A stretch of 64,000 nucleotides of DNA, taken from contig NW_006768765.1 in the NCBI RefSeq assembly GCF_000204055.1, forward strand, positions 3,740,339 through 3,804,338, given 5' to 3'. Below the pieces are notes generated by a model. It saw only the letters and a program-made list of their open reading frames with translations. It did not search any database and was not told where the DNA came from. The stretch's first letter is position 1. The number at the start of each line of letters is the position of its first letter. This DNA is from Melampsora larici-populina 98AG31 (Eukaryota > Basidiomycota > Pucciniomycetes > Pucciniales > Melampsoraceae). Shown one piece after another: positions 54,018 to 64,000 of this stretch. Both the position numbers and the translations under genes were made by a program.

Positions 54018-56969
54018 ATGTCAGATCCACCATTTTATAAACTCAAATTATACCTCAGACCAACTACAGCTTTACCACTCCCTTCATTCGCACCACTCGC
54101 ACTAGCTTGCCATTTATTAGATTCACATCCTAATTTAAACTTAAGCATCGATTATGAAGATGGTTTAACAGGTTCTGGAAAAGATAAAAGTTGTGTAGTG
54201 ATCGGAAGTGATGAAAAGATCGTATCAACCGATTCTCTTGAAAGCTTAAAATTCTTAGCCATCAATTTTTCAAAGCTTGAACCAATCTATGGAACCAACG
54301 AATCAGAAAAATCTCAAATAGATAGCGTGATTGATTTATTCTCAAAGTTATTCGAACCATCGGCATCTAAAGATATCACGGCTATTGGAGCGGTGGCTGA
54401 TCGAATCGATCAATACTTGACCCTTCGTACTTTTCTTCATGGCCATCGGATTTCTATTGCGGATCTCGCTCTATGGGGACTCATCAAGTCTTCTAGTACC
54501 TTCTCTGCTGTGCTAAGAAGATCTCAACATGTTCATCTAGCCAGATGGTATGCTTTCATCGACGGTTTAGATTATACTCTCAAAGCTGTTGGCAACTTAC
54601 AAGAAGAAATCAAACATGCGGCTAAAGGTAGGGCTAAAGCTGGTGTAGCATCCGTCAACTTTGATGAAGGACTTCCAGGAGCAGTTAAGGGTCAAGTGGT
54701 AACCAGGTTTCCACCTGAACCCAGTGGTTATTTACACATCGGTCATTGTAAGGCCGCAATCCTGAACCAGCATTATGCCAAGATATACGACGGTAAATTT
54801 ATTGTACGGTTTGACGACACAAATCCTAGTAAAGAGAAGGTCAGCCATACCTTTTTTCAAAGATAGTGAATTATTACTTCAATTCAACGCTAAACTAGTT
54901 TGCTACATTTCTTTGGCCCACAGGAAGAATTTCAAGACGCGATTTTGGAAGACTTGGAATTATTGGGTATCAAGGGAGACTCGATGTCCTACACATCCGA
55001 TTATTTTGAGCAATTGTACGGATTTGCGATTGAGATGATCAAAAAAGGTGCAGCGTTCTGCGATGATACCGAACAAGAAGCGGTAAGTACTTGATAGGGT
55101 TGATTAAAGTTCATATCTACGCGGTACAAAGGCATGATAAATTTGACACGCCTGATCATATAGATGAAGGCAGAGCGTATGGCTCGAGAGCCTTCTAAGC
55201 GTCGAGATTCATCTGTTGAGGAAAACCTGGCTAGATTCGAGGAAATGAAGAAGGCGACTCCGGAAGGCGTTCGTTGGTGTCTGCGAGCCAAAATCAGCTA
55301 TGATAACGTGAATGGAACTCTTAGAGATCCTGTCATTTACCGATGCAATCTCCTCCCTCACCACAGGACCGGGTAAGCCAAATAAAGCTCTTGAAGCATT
55401 ACTTGAAGATGTAGACTAATTTTTTGTACGGGTGGTTTGATCACAGCGAACAGTGGAAAATCTACCCCACTTACGACTTTGCTTGCCCAATAGTTGATTC
55501 AATCGAAGGTGTTAGCCATGCCTTACGAACCAACGAGTACCGTGACCGTAATCCACAATATTGGTGGATGCAAAAAGCTCTTGGACTACGGAAGGTGCAG
55601 ATCAAAGATTTTGCGTAAGTAGTTTGATATATACGTCTGAACAAAATCGTGATTTAGTCATTGATAGCCAATGTATCTCCAGGCGAGTTAACTTTGTATA
55701 CACCTTGTTGTCCAAGCGCAAACTCAAATGGTTCGTTGAAACCAATCGAGTCCGTGGCTGGGATGACCCACGATTCGCGACTGTGAGAGGTAACTAGAGC
55801 AGCCTCGCCTTTGCTTATTGATAAACTGCTGATTGTTTCGTTCCGAAGGAATTCGAAGAAGAGGAATGACTATTCAGGCCATGCGAGACTTTATGATTGG
55901 TCAAGGGGATTCACAGCAGCAAGTCAACATGGAGTGGGATATCGTTTGGAGTATCAACAAGCGTATCATGTGACCCTATTGTACCCCGACACACGGCGGT
56001 GTTGAACAAAAATGTGTAAGCTACACACAGTGATCGTGTTTCCTGATAAGAGTAAGCAATGATCTTATATATGGCTCTATCCAGCGTTAAGGTAGTCATT
56101 TTAGGTGGAAAGGACCAGTTTCACACTGAGACTCTACCAGCGCACAAAAAAAATCCGGACGTTGGTACCAAGATTACTACATTCGGCCCTGTGATCTACC
56201 TCGAACAGGAGGACGCGCTGAGCTTTGAAGACAACGAAGAAGTCAGTGTTTTATCTATTATGCTATCTCTCGTGTTGATCTGACATCTGAAACCCTGGCA
56301 CACGCAGATTACTCTGATGGATTGGGGAAATGCCATCGTTGGTACCAAGGTTACTGGAGAGAATGGTGTGATCACAGAAATCCAACTGACCTTGCATCTA
56401 GAAGGGGACTTCAAGAAGACCAAGAAAAAAGTACATTGGTTAGCGGCTGTTGATCAGACCACTCCGATCGCTAAAGATGTTGGACAAGGTCTTCAACCGG
56501 TTGTACTTTTAGATTACGATTACCTGATCACTAAAAGGAAGATTGATGATGACGATGAGATTGATGACTTCATTACTCCTGTGAGTGAATTCAGAGAAGA
56601 TGCGATCGCGGACGGTAACATGAGGAATTTGAAGAAGGGAGATATACTTCAATTCGAACGTAAAGGTTATTACATCGTTGGTCAGTTGGTTCTTCAAATT
56701 TCGAAATCTTATTTTAGGCACAAGACCGCTGACTTGATCCTTGACCGCACGCGTACTCAGATAAGGCACTTGGTGAACATACTACGTTGGCTAATGGCAG
56801 TGGTAAAGATTGGGTAGAGTTAATCCGGATCCCTGATGGCCGTGCAGCTGGTCTAGCAAGTAAAGCTACGCCTGCAGCACCCGTCGCCGGAAAGTCTAAG
56901 AAGGCTAGTGAGAAGGATGGTCAAGCTGGGAAATCCACAAGCCAAATGGTCAGTCTAGCACGAGACTGA
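54018..56969 (+). CDS. GUS1: Cytosolic glutamyl-tRNA synthetase, with a one-base frameshift
   Basis: Charges tRNA-Glu with glutamate in the cytosol. Nine exons: 54018-54839, 54924-55082, 55164-55372, 55447-55614, 55683-55789, 55849-56015, 56085-56241, 56308-56680 and 56761-56969. The first about 190 residues are a GST-like domain; the class I signature [12 protein letters not shown] is at about 234-245 and [11 protein letters not shown] ends exon 1. [16 protein letters not shown] and the KMSKS-equivalent LLSKRKL follow. Exons 7-9 carry the anticodon-binding part ([22 protein letters not shown]) and a Lys/Ala-rich tail. All intron phases agree, and one surplus base in exon 6 (about 55,969-55,972) turns the conserved [10 protein letters not shown] region out of frame and creates TGA at 55,971-55,973. 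Without that base the protein would be 789 residues. A sequencing or assembly error is the simplest explanation, since the gene is normally essential. Confidence 0.93.
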
Positions 56970-57725
56970 AAGTCCGATGTATATATCTGATATGATTACA
57001 TCTTTTTAGTATAAGGTCGACCCCTTCTATACGAACGAAAGCTTGGTAACTGCGACGACGACAAAGATGTATTCAGTACCCAATATATACCAATGAAGTG
57101 AATACAAAAGTCTGATAATGCTCATTTACAAATTATGAGCATACATGAAAGTTTGACGTTCTTGATCCACAATGAGCTGCAAACTTTGGTTCTAAAAAGC
57201 GCGTCAGATTAAGTTCAAAGAGAAGGCTGGAGGACTTACTCGCGTCGAAGAGTTTGAGAGCTTCTCTGTGATAAGGCTAGCAGCAAGATCATGACCCTAG
57301 GTTATGACCATGATGTGAATGTTCTTGGTCGTAATTTGCATGGGAGATTATGAGAGTCTCATGATGAAGGCCGCTTGAAGAGGATGTTTCAGCCCTAACC
57401 TTGAGAATCATATTGTATACTTGATTGAAATCCACGAGTGAGAATCATGAAAACTTTGCTCGTAATTTCACAACGAAGTTAAATGCTAAATATTACTTTT
57501 GTTTCAATGATGAATTCTTCAAGCATAATGTTTATTACAAGTTTACAACATACAAATCAAGATTCAAAGGGAAAAGGAAAAAGTGACATGAGCAGTTTAC
57601 ATTAGAATATGAAGATGAAGATGAGCAAAAGAAAGATATCAATGAAAAATAAGTATGATGATAGATGACAGAACAGAACTGCAAGAAAAAGGAGCTTATT
57701 ATAGGCTTTAGGAAGTATCAGATAA
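56970..57725. other. Intergenic region between two convergent genes
   Basis: 3' flanks of the glutamyl-tRNA synthetase and beta-glucosidase genes. Nothing else seen. Confidence 0.5.
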
Positions 57726-60700
57726 TTAGACTGCGAAGGTAGTATTCAATCTGATATCACGACTACTACTACCAACCCAAATCTTCATTTCTCCTTGAGG
57801 TACGACCCATGCTTGTTTTTTCACACTCCTGATGAAACCCAAAGGAAAGAAAAGATTGAGCAATTGAAGCTTTTTGAAGAATAGACTTGTGGAATTGATG
57901 ACTAACCAAATCGAAAGATCAATAACTCTTAGTTTGATTGATACTGTGACACTTTCACCTGATTTGATCATCACACGATCAAATCCTTTGAGTAATTTCG
58001 GTGGCTCTTCTGCATGATCTGGAAAACCAACATAAAGCTACATATATAGGAAAAGACATTCAATTTTCAACAGTGCCAAAAAACGAAAAAGAAAAGAAAG
58101 GAGATGCTTACTTGAGATACCTCATGTCCATCCCATTTCCCGATATTGCTGACTTTGAAGTTGATTTCAATTGCGTCTTTTCTTGAACCTGAAAGCTCAT
58201 TTGAAGTGAAATCCTTGATTAACCTTTCCAGTTGAAGGCTATCATAAGAAAATTTCGTATAAGAAAGTCCAAAACCAAATTCAAAACGAGGCTGTAGGAA
58301 TCGAATTTTTCAAACATCAAAGGTAAGCAACTTGACAAATGAAAAGATTAAGAACTGTTTATCCAGATGGAAAAAAGTTGCACTTGCCTTTATTGAATGA
58401 GCATCAAAGTGACGATAATCAATTTCAAGTTTTTCTTTATAATCAATTTGAACAACTGTTTGATTCGATTCATAGATTATGTCAGCAGGATAATCTTCAC
58501 GACGTTTTGCAATCGTAAATGGTAATCGAGCGCTCTGTGCGATTGAAGTGAGTTGAAAGGGAAAGATGACGGAAAAGATGACAAATAGTCAGATAGCATG
58601 GGGAAAGAGAAGTTGTTCATCAATATCTGAAGATGAAAACAAACGCAGTGAATGAAAAGAAGTAATACTGACTGGGTTCACTTTACCCCACAAGACGTCG
58701 ACCTCAGCATTTCCACTCTCCTGACCTGGAAGTCCAGCATAGACTACCGCAGTGACATTAGGATGATCGATCCAAGCTTCCATCAAGACTGGACCAACTG
58801 AATGAATCACTACCACCGTATTGGCGCACATCTTAGCAGCACTCAGGATAAGTTTATCACCTTCATGCCAAAGGTATAGATCATTACGATCTCCAGCATT
58901 TCCTTCGGTTTCTACTTTACCTTCTCCTGAATCAGCACTAACATGTACAATTGTAAGTTCAGCAATACTTGCACTGGCTTCTATACGCTCATAGTTTGTA
59001 TCATTGAGGACAATATCGAGATTGATATTAGGGTGATCCGCGTGAAGGTAACTTCGTATAGCTGAAGCTGGACTGATGAGATAAGGATAGATAGCTGAAC
59101 CTGAACCCCAACCACCAGCAAGTGTACCTTCATTACAATTTCGGTCTTCACAACTATTAGCACCATTCGGATTATCTCCAGCATCACTTCCTAGAATGAG
59201 AATCGATTGAAGAGATTTAGGTGCTTTCAAAGGTAGAGTTTGATTAAGATTCTTGAGAAGAATAGTAGAAGCTGAACCGATCTCTCGAATTAGTTTGTGA
59301 TGATCAGCTTGAACATTAACGTGTTGATTATTAGCGGCTTGTTCAGCTTCCGTTCCTTGTCCTACACTTTGAAAGTTAAGCTTTGGGAAGGATTCTTTAT
59401 CTTGACCTCGTTTATAGTAAGTCGATATGACTCGTTGAACCATATCATCTATTCTACTCATCGGTACGGATCCATTTCGTACGGCGTCGATGAGTCTAAC
59501 ACCCCAATAAGAGCTTGTGGCTTTAGATGGATCTGGCTCTGAGGGTAATCCAGCGTTATAGAGCTCCCAACCTGGCATGTTCATATCTAATCCTGCTAGC
59601 GCTGTTCGTTCGGTAGTAAGGACTGCAGTCCAATCAGATAGAAGCACACCTTGAAAATTAAGCTCTCCTTTGACCAAGCCATTCAAAAGTTGAGAGTTTT
59701 CGCATGTTTGGGTCTGGTTTACTGCATTGTAGGAACACATCAAGTAGTCTACCCCGGCTCGAACAGATTCTTCGAATGGCCAAGCATAAAGTTCACCTAA
59801 AGAAATGATTGCACGCGTAATGTTATCAGTCAAGTGACGAACACAAGCTCGAGGGGTGATCATTAAAAGAACTCAACGAAGTGTTCGATCATCAATATTT
59901 GAACTAGAAGGTATAGAGTCTGAACCACCTCTATAATGCTCTTGCTCATTACCGACAAAATGTTTAACACAAGCTGATACATGCTTTGATTGAATTCCTA
60001 AGATAGTTTCAACTGATCCAACTCCAGACAAGAATGGATCAGCTCCGAATCCTGTGATCACACCATTTCGCGCAAAGACAATCAACTTGGATTAGTTTCT
60101 GAACGTTGGAACTTGAAATGCTTTTTGAAAAAATGAACAAACCTTCCCAATTTCTTCCAGCCAGGGGTGAGCGCATCAAGTTGGTCATTGGTCCTATACA
60201 CTCGAAATTCAATCAGTGACTTTATACATCAAGACACGAAAGATTCGAAGAACAAAAGACTCCGTACCTAAAGCTACATGAATCCCTTTACCAGCAAATT
60301 CAGCACCAAGAGCAATTGCACGACGTCTTATTAAACTTCGATCGAATGTGGAAGCTACATTAATCTCAGCAGGAAAATAAGAAACCAAATCAACAAGTCT
60401 TACACCAACAGGTGCATCTTGTAAACAAATCGGTTCATTAAATCCTAATCTTGGAATCGTTCCTGTTTCTCCAACACATCTTTTCTCAATTCCAGCTCCC
60501 GTTGTAATATTAACTACGAAAAACCACACACAAATTGTAATTCATTCAAAGTTAAAACTTTGTAAGCAAAATTCACTTTGGATTATGACCTATTTGATGC
60601 AGATACTTAGTACTTACTCTTTTCTTCAAGGGTCATTTGGGATACTAATTTTTTTGCGCGTTTTAGACTATCTTCCCATCCTTGTGATCCATCTTGTGAT

Positions 60701-60974
60701 GGCGATGGAAGACTGATGATACGAAATTTAATCAGAAAAACACAGTCTATAAGATAGAGACTGAGTTAAAGACCAACACTGTAGGAGATACCCATTCTTC
60801 GTATCCTGGCGGGGCTTGGATAACTTCAAAGTGATAATTTGATGAATCAACATTTGAAGTACTTTTATCGCTAAGATCAATTGATTGACGTGTAGCAATA
60901 GCTTGATTTATAAAACTTGGATAAGAAATTCTAGCCAAGACGCTTAAAAAGGTAATGTAAGATTGAGTAAGCAT
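57726..60974 (-). CDS. Secreted glycoside hydrolase family 3 beta-glucosidase
   Basis: Hydrolyses terminal beta-glucosyl residues of oligosaccharides outside the cell. About 838 residues, the usual length for fungal GH3 enzymes. Exons: 60974-60792, 60712-60618, 60513-60268, 60193-60143, 60051-59878, 59796-58673, 58534-58388, 58292-58112, 58037-57726. The start at 60,974 gives a signal peptide (MLTQSYITFLSVLARISYP) and lies about 60 bases below a TATAAAA box. The ATG at 61,016 would fall within about 20 bases of that box, so it was not chosen. Family signatures: GFGADPFLSG, KHFVGNEQEHYRGG, the nucleophile box GVLLSDWTA (Asp near residue 304), the second domain with LILGSDAG and NGANSCEDRNC, and a C-terminal fibronectin-III-like domain with FGFGLSYTKF. 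Intron 7 uses a GC donor. The exon 1-2 junction does not match in phase with canonical sites. Confidence 0.9.
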
Positions 60975-61032
60975 GATGAAAACTTGAGATGATGGGGTTT
61001 GTTTCGAAGTAATCATGTTCCATGAAGCCGTC

Positions 61033-61039
61033 TTTTATA
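61033..61039 (-). promoter_or_regulatory. TATA box of the beta-glucosidase gene
   Basis: TATAAAA on the minus strand, 59 bases upstream of the chosen start codon at 60,974. The distance leaves room for a transcription start 25-35 bases downstream and so favours this start over the ATG at 61,016. Confidence 0.55.
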
Positions 61040-61485
61040 GCAAAAATCAAAGTCACAGCAAGTAGAAAGAATCAAATCATACAAAAGCCAAATTGAAGAA
61101 ATTCGATGAGAGGTCAAGTGATCGGATGTCATGATTCAAAAGTCATCTTTGCAGATCAACACAGGAAATGCCCTCAAGACATTGATGTGGTTTGAGATTC
61201 AAGAAACAATCTTGTAAGAAACTGAGACGTTGACCGATGAAGGAGAAACATTAAACAAGCCTACCAGTTCAAAACCGTAATAATCGCTCGACTCAATGCC
61301 AAGTGGGAAACTCGGCTTGAATGCATTCAATCAGTAGCAAATAGTGATTTAGAGGATTGGACACATGTTTATAATCGCTGTAAAGAGATGCGATGGATTC
61401 GGAAAGATTTGATATCTGATCAGCAGTCTAGTACTTGCACTTCACACATAGAACTCACCTGACCACACCTCAATCAAGAGAAACG

Positions 61486-61614
61486 ATGATATACCATCCT
61501 TTAGAACCCGCTCACTTCCTCCTGACGGCCTTCTTTGCTATGGGACTCCTTGCTGTGGGTATGGAGAAGTTTAGACTTTGGAGTGATCTTCCAGATGAGC
61601 TAAATGAATCATAA
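61486..61614 (+). CDS. Small single-pass membrane protein, 42 residues
   Basis: A short plus-strand ORF starting MIYHPLEPAHFLLTAFFAM and ending SDLPDELNES. Residues about 9-25 form a continuous hydrophobic stretch (AHFLLTAFFAMGLLAVGM) long enough for one membrane helix, followed by a charged, soluble tail. It looks like a small subunit of a membrane complex (mitochondrial or ER), but I cannot name the family. It is divergent from the beta-glucosidase gene, about 500 bases away. Upstream exons are possible. Composition and start context support coding; length alone does not. Confidence 0.5.
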   Translation: MIYHPLEPAHFLLTAFFAMGLLAVGMEKFRLWSDLPDELNES

Positions 61615-62499
61615 GTTTGTTTTGAACCTCCTCCAATATAACCTTGAGGAAAACCTTCAAGGAAGATGATATGTGAGTCGATCAGCAAGAGAAGTCATAA
61701 GCGTAAAATCCTGGGCCCCCCACACACGGATCAACTGACCTCTCTCGATTGAAGGTTGGAAGCTTAAAGTCATTATGACATCAGCCTCACTCACGTTCTT
61801 AAACAAGTCAATCCTCTACGACGCAGATCGGAATCGAAGTGACATATGGGCTTCGATGGCAGTGAATCAATTTACAGCTTCAGATATGCAGTGTGAGACG
61901 ATGATGCATTTTATTGATACAAAGCTGGAATCCTCTGAGACTATGGAAGTGTGGACGGGGGGGAGAATGTTTAGCAAATGCGGATGGTACGTGGAGTGGA
62001 GTCCGTTGAGCAAAACATTTGTGTCCTTGGTACCAAGTCCCTTGATTGTACATCACAATGTTTTGGAAAAATAGACCATCCAGCAAATTGTACCGTTTTG
62101 GGTCACGGAGAGTGAGAACATCATTTTCAATTTGTAAGTGGTGTGTATCGTGATCTCGAACAAAATTCTGTATATTCTGCGTGAGGCAAATTTTGTGAGA
62201 GGGCAAGCATAATGCTCAAGATAGAACTTTCTGAATTTTTCGCTTTTGGACGGCTGCAGAGAAGACAGCTGAAAAGTATTTTCACATTTTTATTTTATTT
62301 CGAGGGATGACAATATTGCGTAACTGTGCTTTTATATATATATTCATTCATCATGACAGACATAGATAGTGCTGCCTTCGGGGTTTGTTGGAGCACAGCG
62401 TTTAAAAGGCATCTGAGGATCTAGATCTCGACATCACACAAACACACAAGACAAGAGGGAAGAAAAGTAACATAGCGAGGCTGGTACCACAGGGCACAT
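61615..62499. other. Intergenic region between convergent genes
   Basis: Overlapping ORFs on opposite strands (61,775-62,074 plus and 62,206-61,880 minus) have no family features. The right part is probably the 3' untranslated region of the BET gene. Confidence 0.4.
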
Positions 62500-63961
62500 T
62501 CAATCACTCTCGTCATCACTCTCACTTTCGCTCTCGCTACTCGAACTAGCATACTCGACTGGTCCGGCAGGAGGTGGCGCGCTCTTTGCAACCTCAGCAG
62601 ATGCTGCTGGTAAGGTGTCAGTGGGTTGAGCAGCTGCTGGACTAGTATTGAATGAATCGAGTTTGTTCTCGAGCAATTTAATGCGTTCAGCTTCTTGATG
62701 TTCATCAATTCCTTTGCGTGGGGCTCCTTTCTTCTTGGGACCGCTGGATTGACCGTTCGCCTTGGCTGTTCCTTTTGGTTTGGGACCGGGGGTCTTCTTC
62801 TTCTTGACGGGAACGGGAATGGTTGCTTGTGGAGGTGTTGGATCTGAACACACCAATTGATAGAGTCGGTATAGTGTACGGTCGTCCAGCGCATCAATGT
62901 CTAATTCGATCTCTTCTCCATCGGGCTAAATGACATATTGAAAGTTAATTGAATGCCATCAATGATGCTATAGCACGACAAAAAGGATTCATAATTACGC
63001 ACAGTGACTAAATCTGGATGAGCATTACGAATAAGGTTGATGGCTTCCGACTGCATTGGTTCAACTGCGTTCTGAATCATGGTAGCTAAATCTTTCTTCT
63101 GCTCGTAGTCAATTTTTTCAAAGTATTCGGGTTCGAGTTGGGATTGCGAGACGGCCGCATTAGATGAAAGGGCGGCTTGTTGAACTTGCTGTTGTTGATA
63201 AAGCTGTGAGTGGTTCTGCGCGCGCTCCTGTAGTTGCTGAGCAATCGGTCTTTTAGCATTCGCAGGAACTGCTGAGCCAGGGATAGATTTCTTGCGACCA
63301 CCTGGGCCTTTAGCCCTAGGTCCATTGGATTTGCTACCCCTGGCTGCAGACATTGGCAGGATGGATGCGGAGGCAGGCGTTGTTGTATTGATGTTGGCGA
63401 GGTTTTTTGCAGCGGTGGCAGCTTTCGAGGTAGCCTGTTTTTTGTGCGGTGGCCCTGCTGCTAGGGGAGCAATACCGGCCGAAAGGATCTCGTTCTTCGC
63501 TGTCTCCTGTTCCAAACGCTCCTGCAATCGTTGCATCTCCCGGTGAATCTTCTGCAACTCTGGTTCCATGAAGGTCAACAAAAATGGACGTCAGGCCTGT
63601 TCAAAGGAGACGCGTTCAGAAGACATAGAGTAAACCCTCGTACCATTTAGGTCGCCGATTGGCTGCGTACTGTTGGTGGCTACTGGTACTTGAGCTGGAA
63701 CAGGGACTGGAGCAGCAATGGTGTCCGCTGGACGCTCGTGCCATTTCTGTTCGAAGAGACACTCCAATTGTTTACCAAAATTGTACACAGGTGTACCGAC
63801 GGGATTGAACGTGAAGCAATTGTTCAACATCAAACGGAAGTCTGCTGCAAAAGCTGCTCCCGCTTTGTATTCACCCCGGTCGAGTTTCTGTTTAATGGTA
63901 GATAAGTCCATGGGTTTCTTGATTATTGTCAGATATTCAGGAACACCAAGTTTGACGGGAT
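62500..63961 (-). CDS. BDF1: BET-family bromodomain protein, C-terminal part (runs off right edge)
   Basis: Chromatin reader that binds acetylated histones and recruits transcription factors. Exons seen: 63961-63644, 63559-63003 and 62925-62500, introns GT-AG and phase-consistent. The first visible exon starts inside a bromodomain (DPVKLGVPEYL, IIKKPMDLSTIKQKL, NNCFTFNPVGTPVYNFGK); the Asn of NNCFTFNP is the expected acetyl-lysine contact. Next is a coiled-coil segment (LQKIHREMQRLQERLEQE), a basic linker (GPGGRKKSIPG), and the ET domain from YEQKKDLATMIQ to ELDIDALDDRTLYRLY. Then come a Lys-rich tail and an acidic Ser/Glu/Asp end (SSSSESESESDDESD), a typical casein-kinase target. Upstream exons, including the other bromodomain, are outside the window. 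Confidence 0.9.
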
Positions 63962-64000
63962 CTGTGAAGAAATGAGACGGCAATGTAAGCATTTACACAA

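Noticed and set aside
61775..62206. Overlapping ORFs on both strands between the membrane protein and the BET gene
   Set aside because: Neither strand shows family features, so I could not choose, and both may be chance.

Overview
The window looks like nuclear DNA of a basidiomycete fungus, most plausibly a rust fungus (Pucciniales) or close relative. This is inference. The host genes carry many short GT-AG introns (about 50-100 bases) and encode a BET bromodomain protein, a cytosolic glutamyl-tRNA synthetase, a secreted GH3 beta-glucosidase and an HMG-box regulator. The DNA is AT-rich and crowded with hAT, Gypsy, Copia and Tc1-like elements plus MITEs. No sequence here fixes the species.

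Two compartments are visible. Bases 1 to about 33,900 are almost entirely transposable elements, many inserted into one another. At the left edge is a degenerate gag-RT-RNase H retroelement on the minus strand (1-4,212), then AT-rich DNA with a 300-base direct duplication. From 6,139 to 25,737 lies one Gypsy element on the minus strand, broken into pieces. A 145-base MITE interrupts its integrase. A 4.9 kb hAT (element A, 8,315-13,256) separates RT from protease. A second hAT (element B, 14,208-23,654) splits gag, and B itself contains a third hAT (element C, 15,271-20,795), which contains a foldback element (16,032-16,847). A 1 kb foldback element (24,325-25,351) sits in the gag N-terminus. 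Element A also holds its own 403-base MITE and a fragment related to the left-edge retroelement. From 26,514 to 33,900 a decayed Tc1/IS630-like element is interrupted by a Copia element with recognisable LTRs, primer-binding site and polypurine tract.

From about 34.3 kb to the right edge host genes appear. They are: a three-exon gene for a small predicted secreted protein (34,304-35,561, minus) with a MITE in its second intron; an unknown 383-residue protein (36,904-38,129, minus); an HMG-box transcription factor (40,915-42,845, minus, 5' end unresolved); a region from about 43 to 53 kb without a convincing gene but with three MITEs or MITE relics; glutamyl-tRNA synthetase (54,018-56,969, plus) carrying a one-base frameshift; GH3 beta-glucosidase (57,726-60,974, minus); a 42-residue membrane protein (61,486-61,614, plus); and the C-terminal half of a BET bromodomain protein running off the right edge.

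The host genes are functionally unrelated housekeeping, secretory and regulatory genes and do not form a pathway. The main story is the layered transposon history, the CpG-type mutation that inactivated the elements, and the placement of a candidate secreted-protein gene at the border between the repeat compartment and the gene compartment. I found no CRISPR array, rRNA or tRNA gene.
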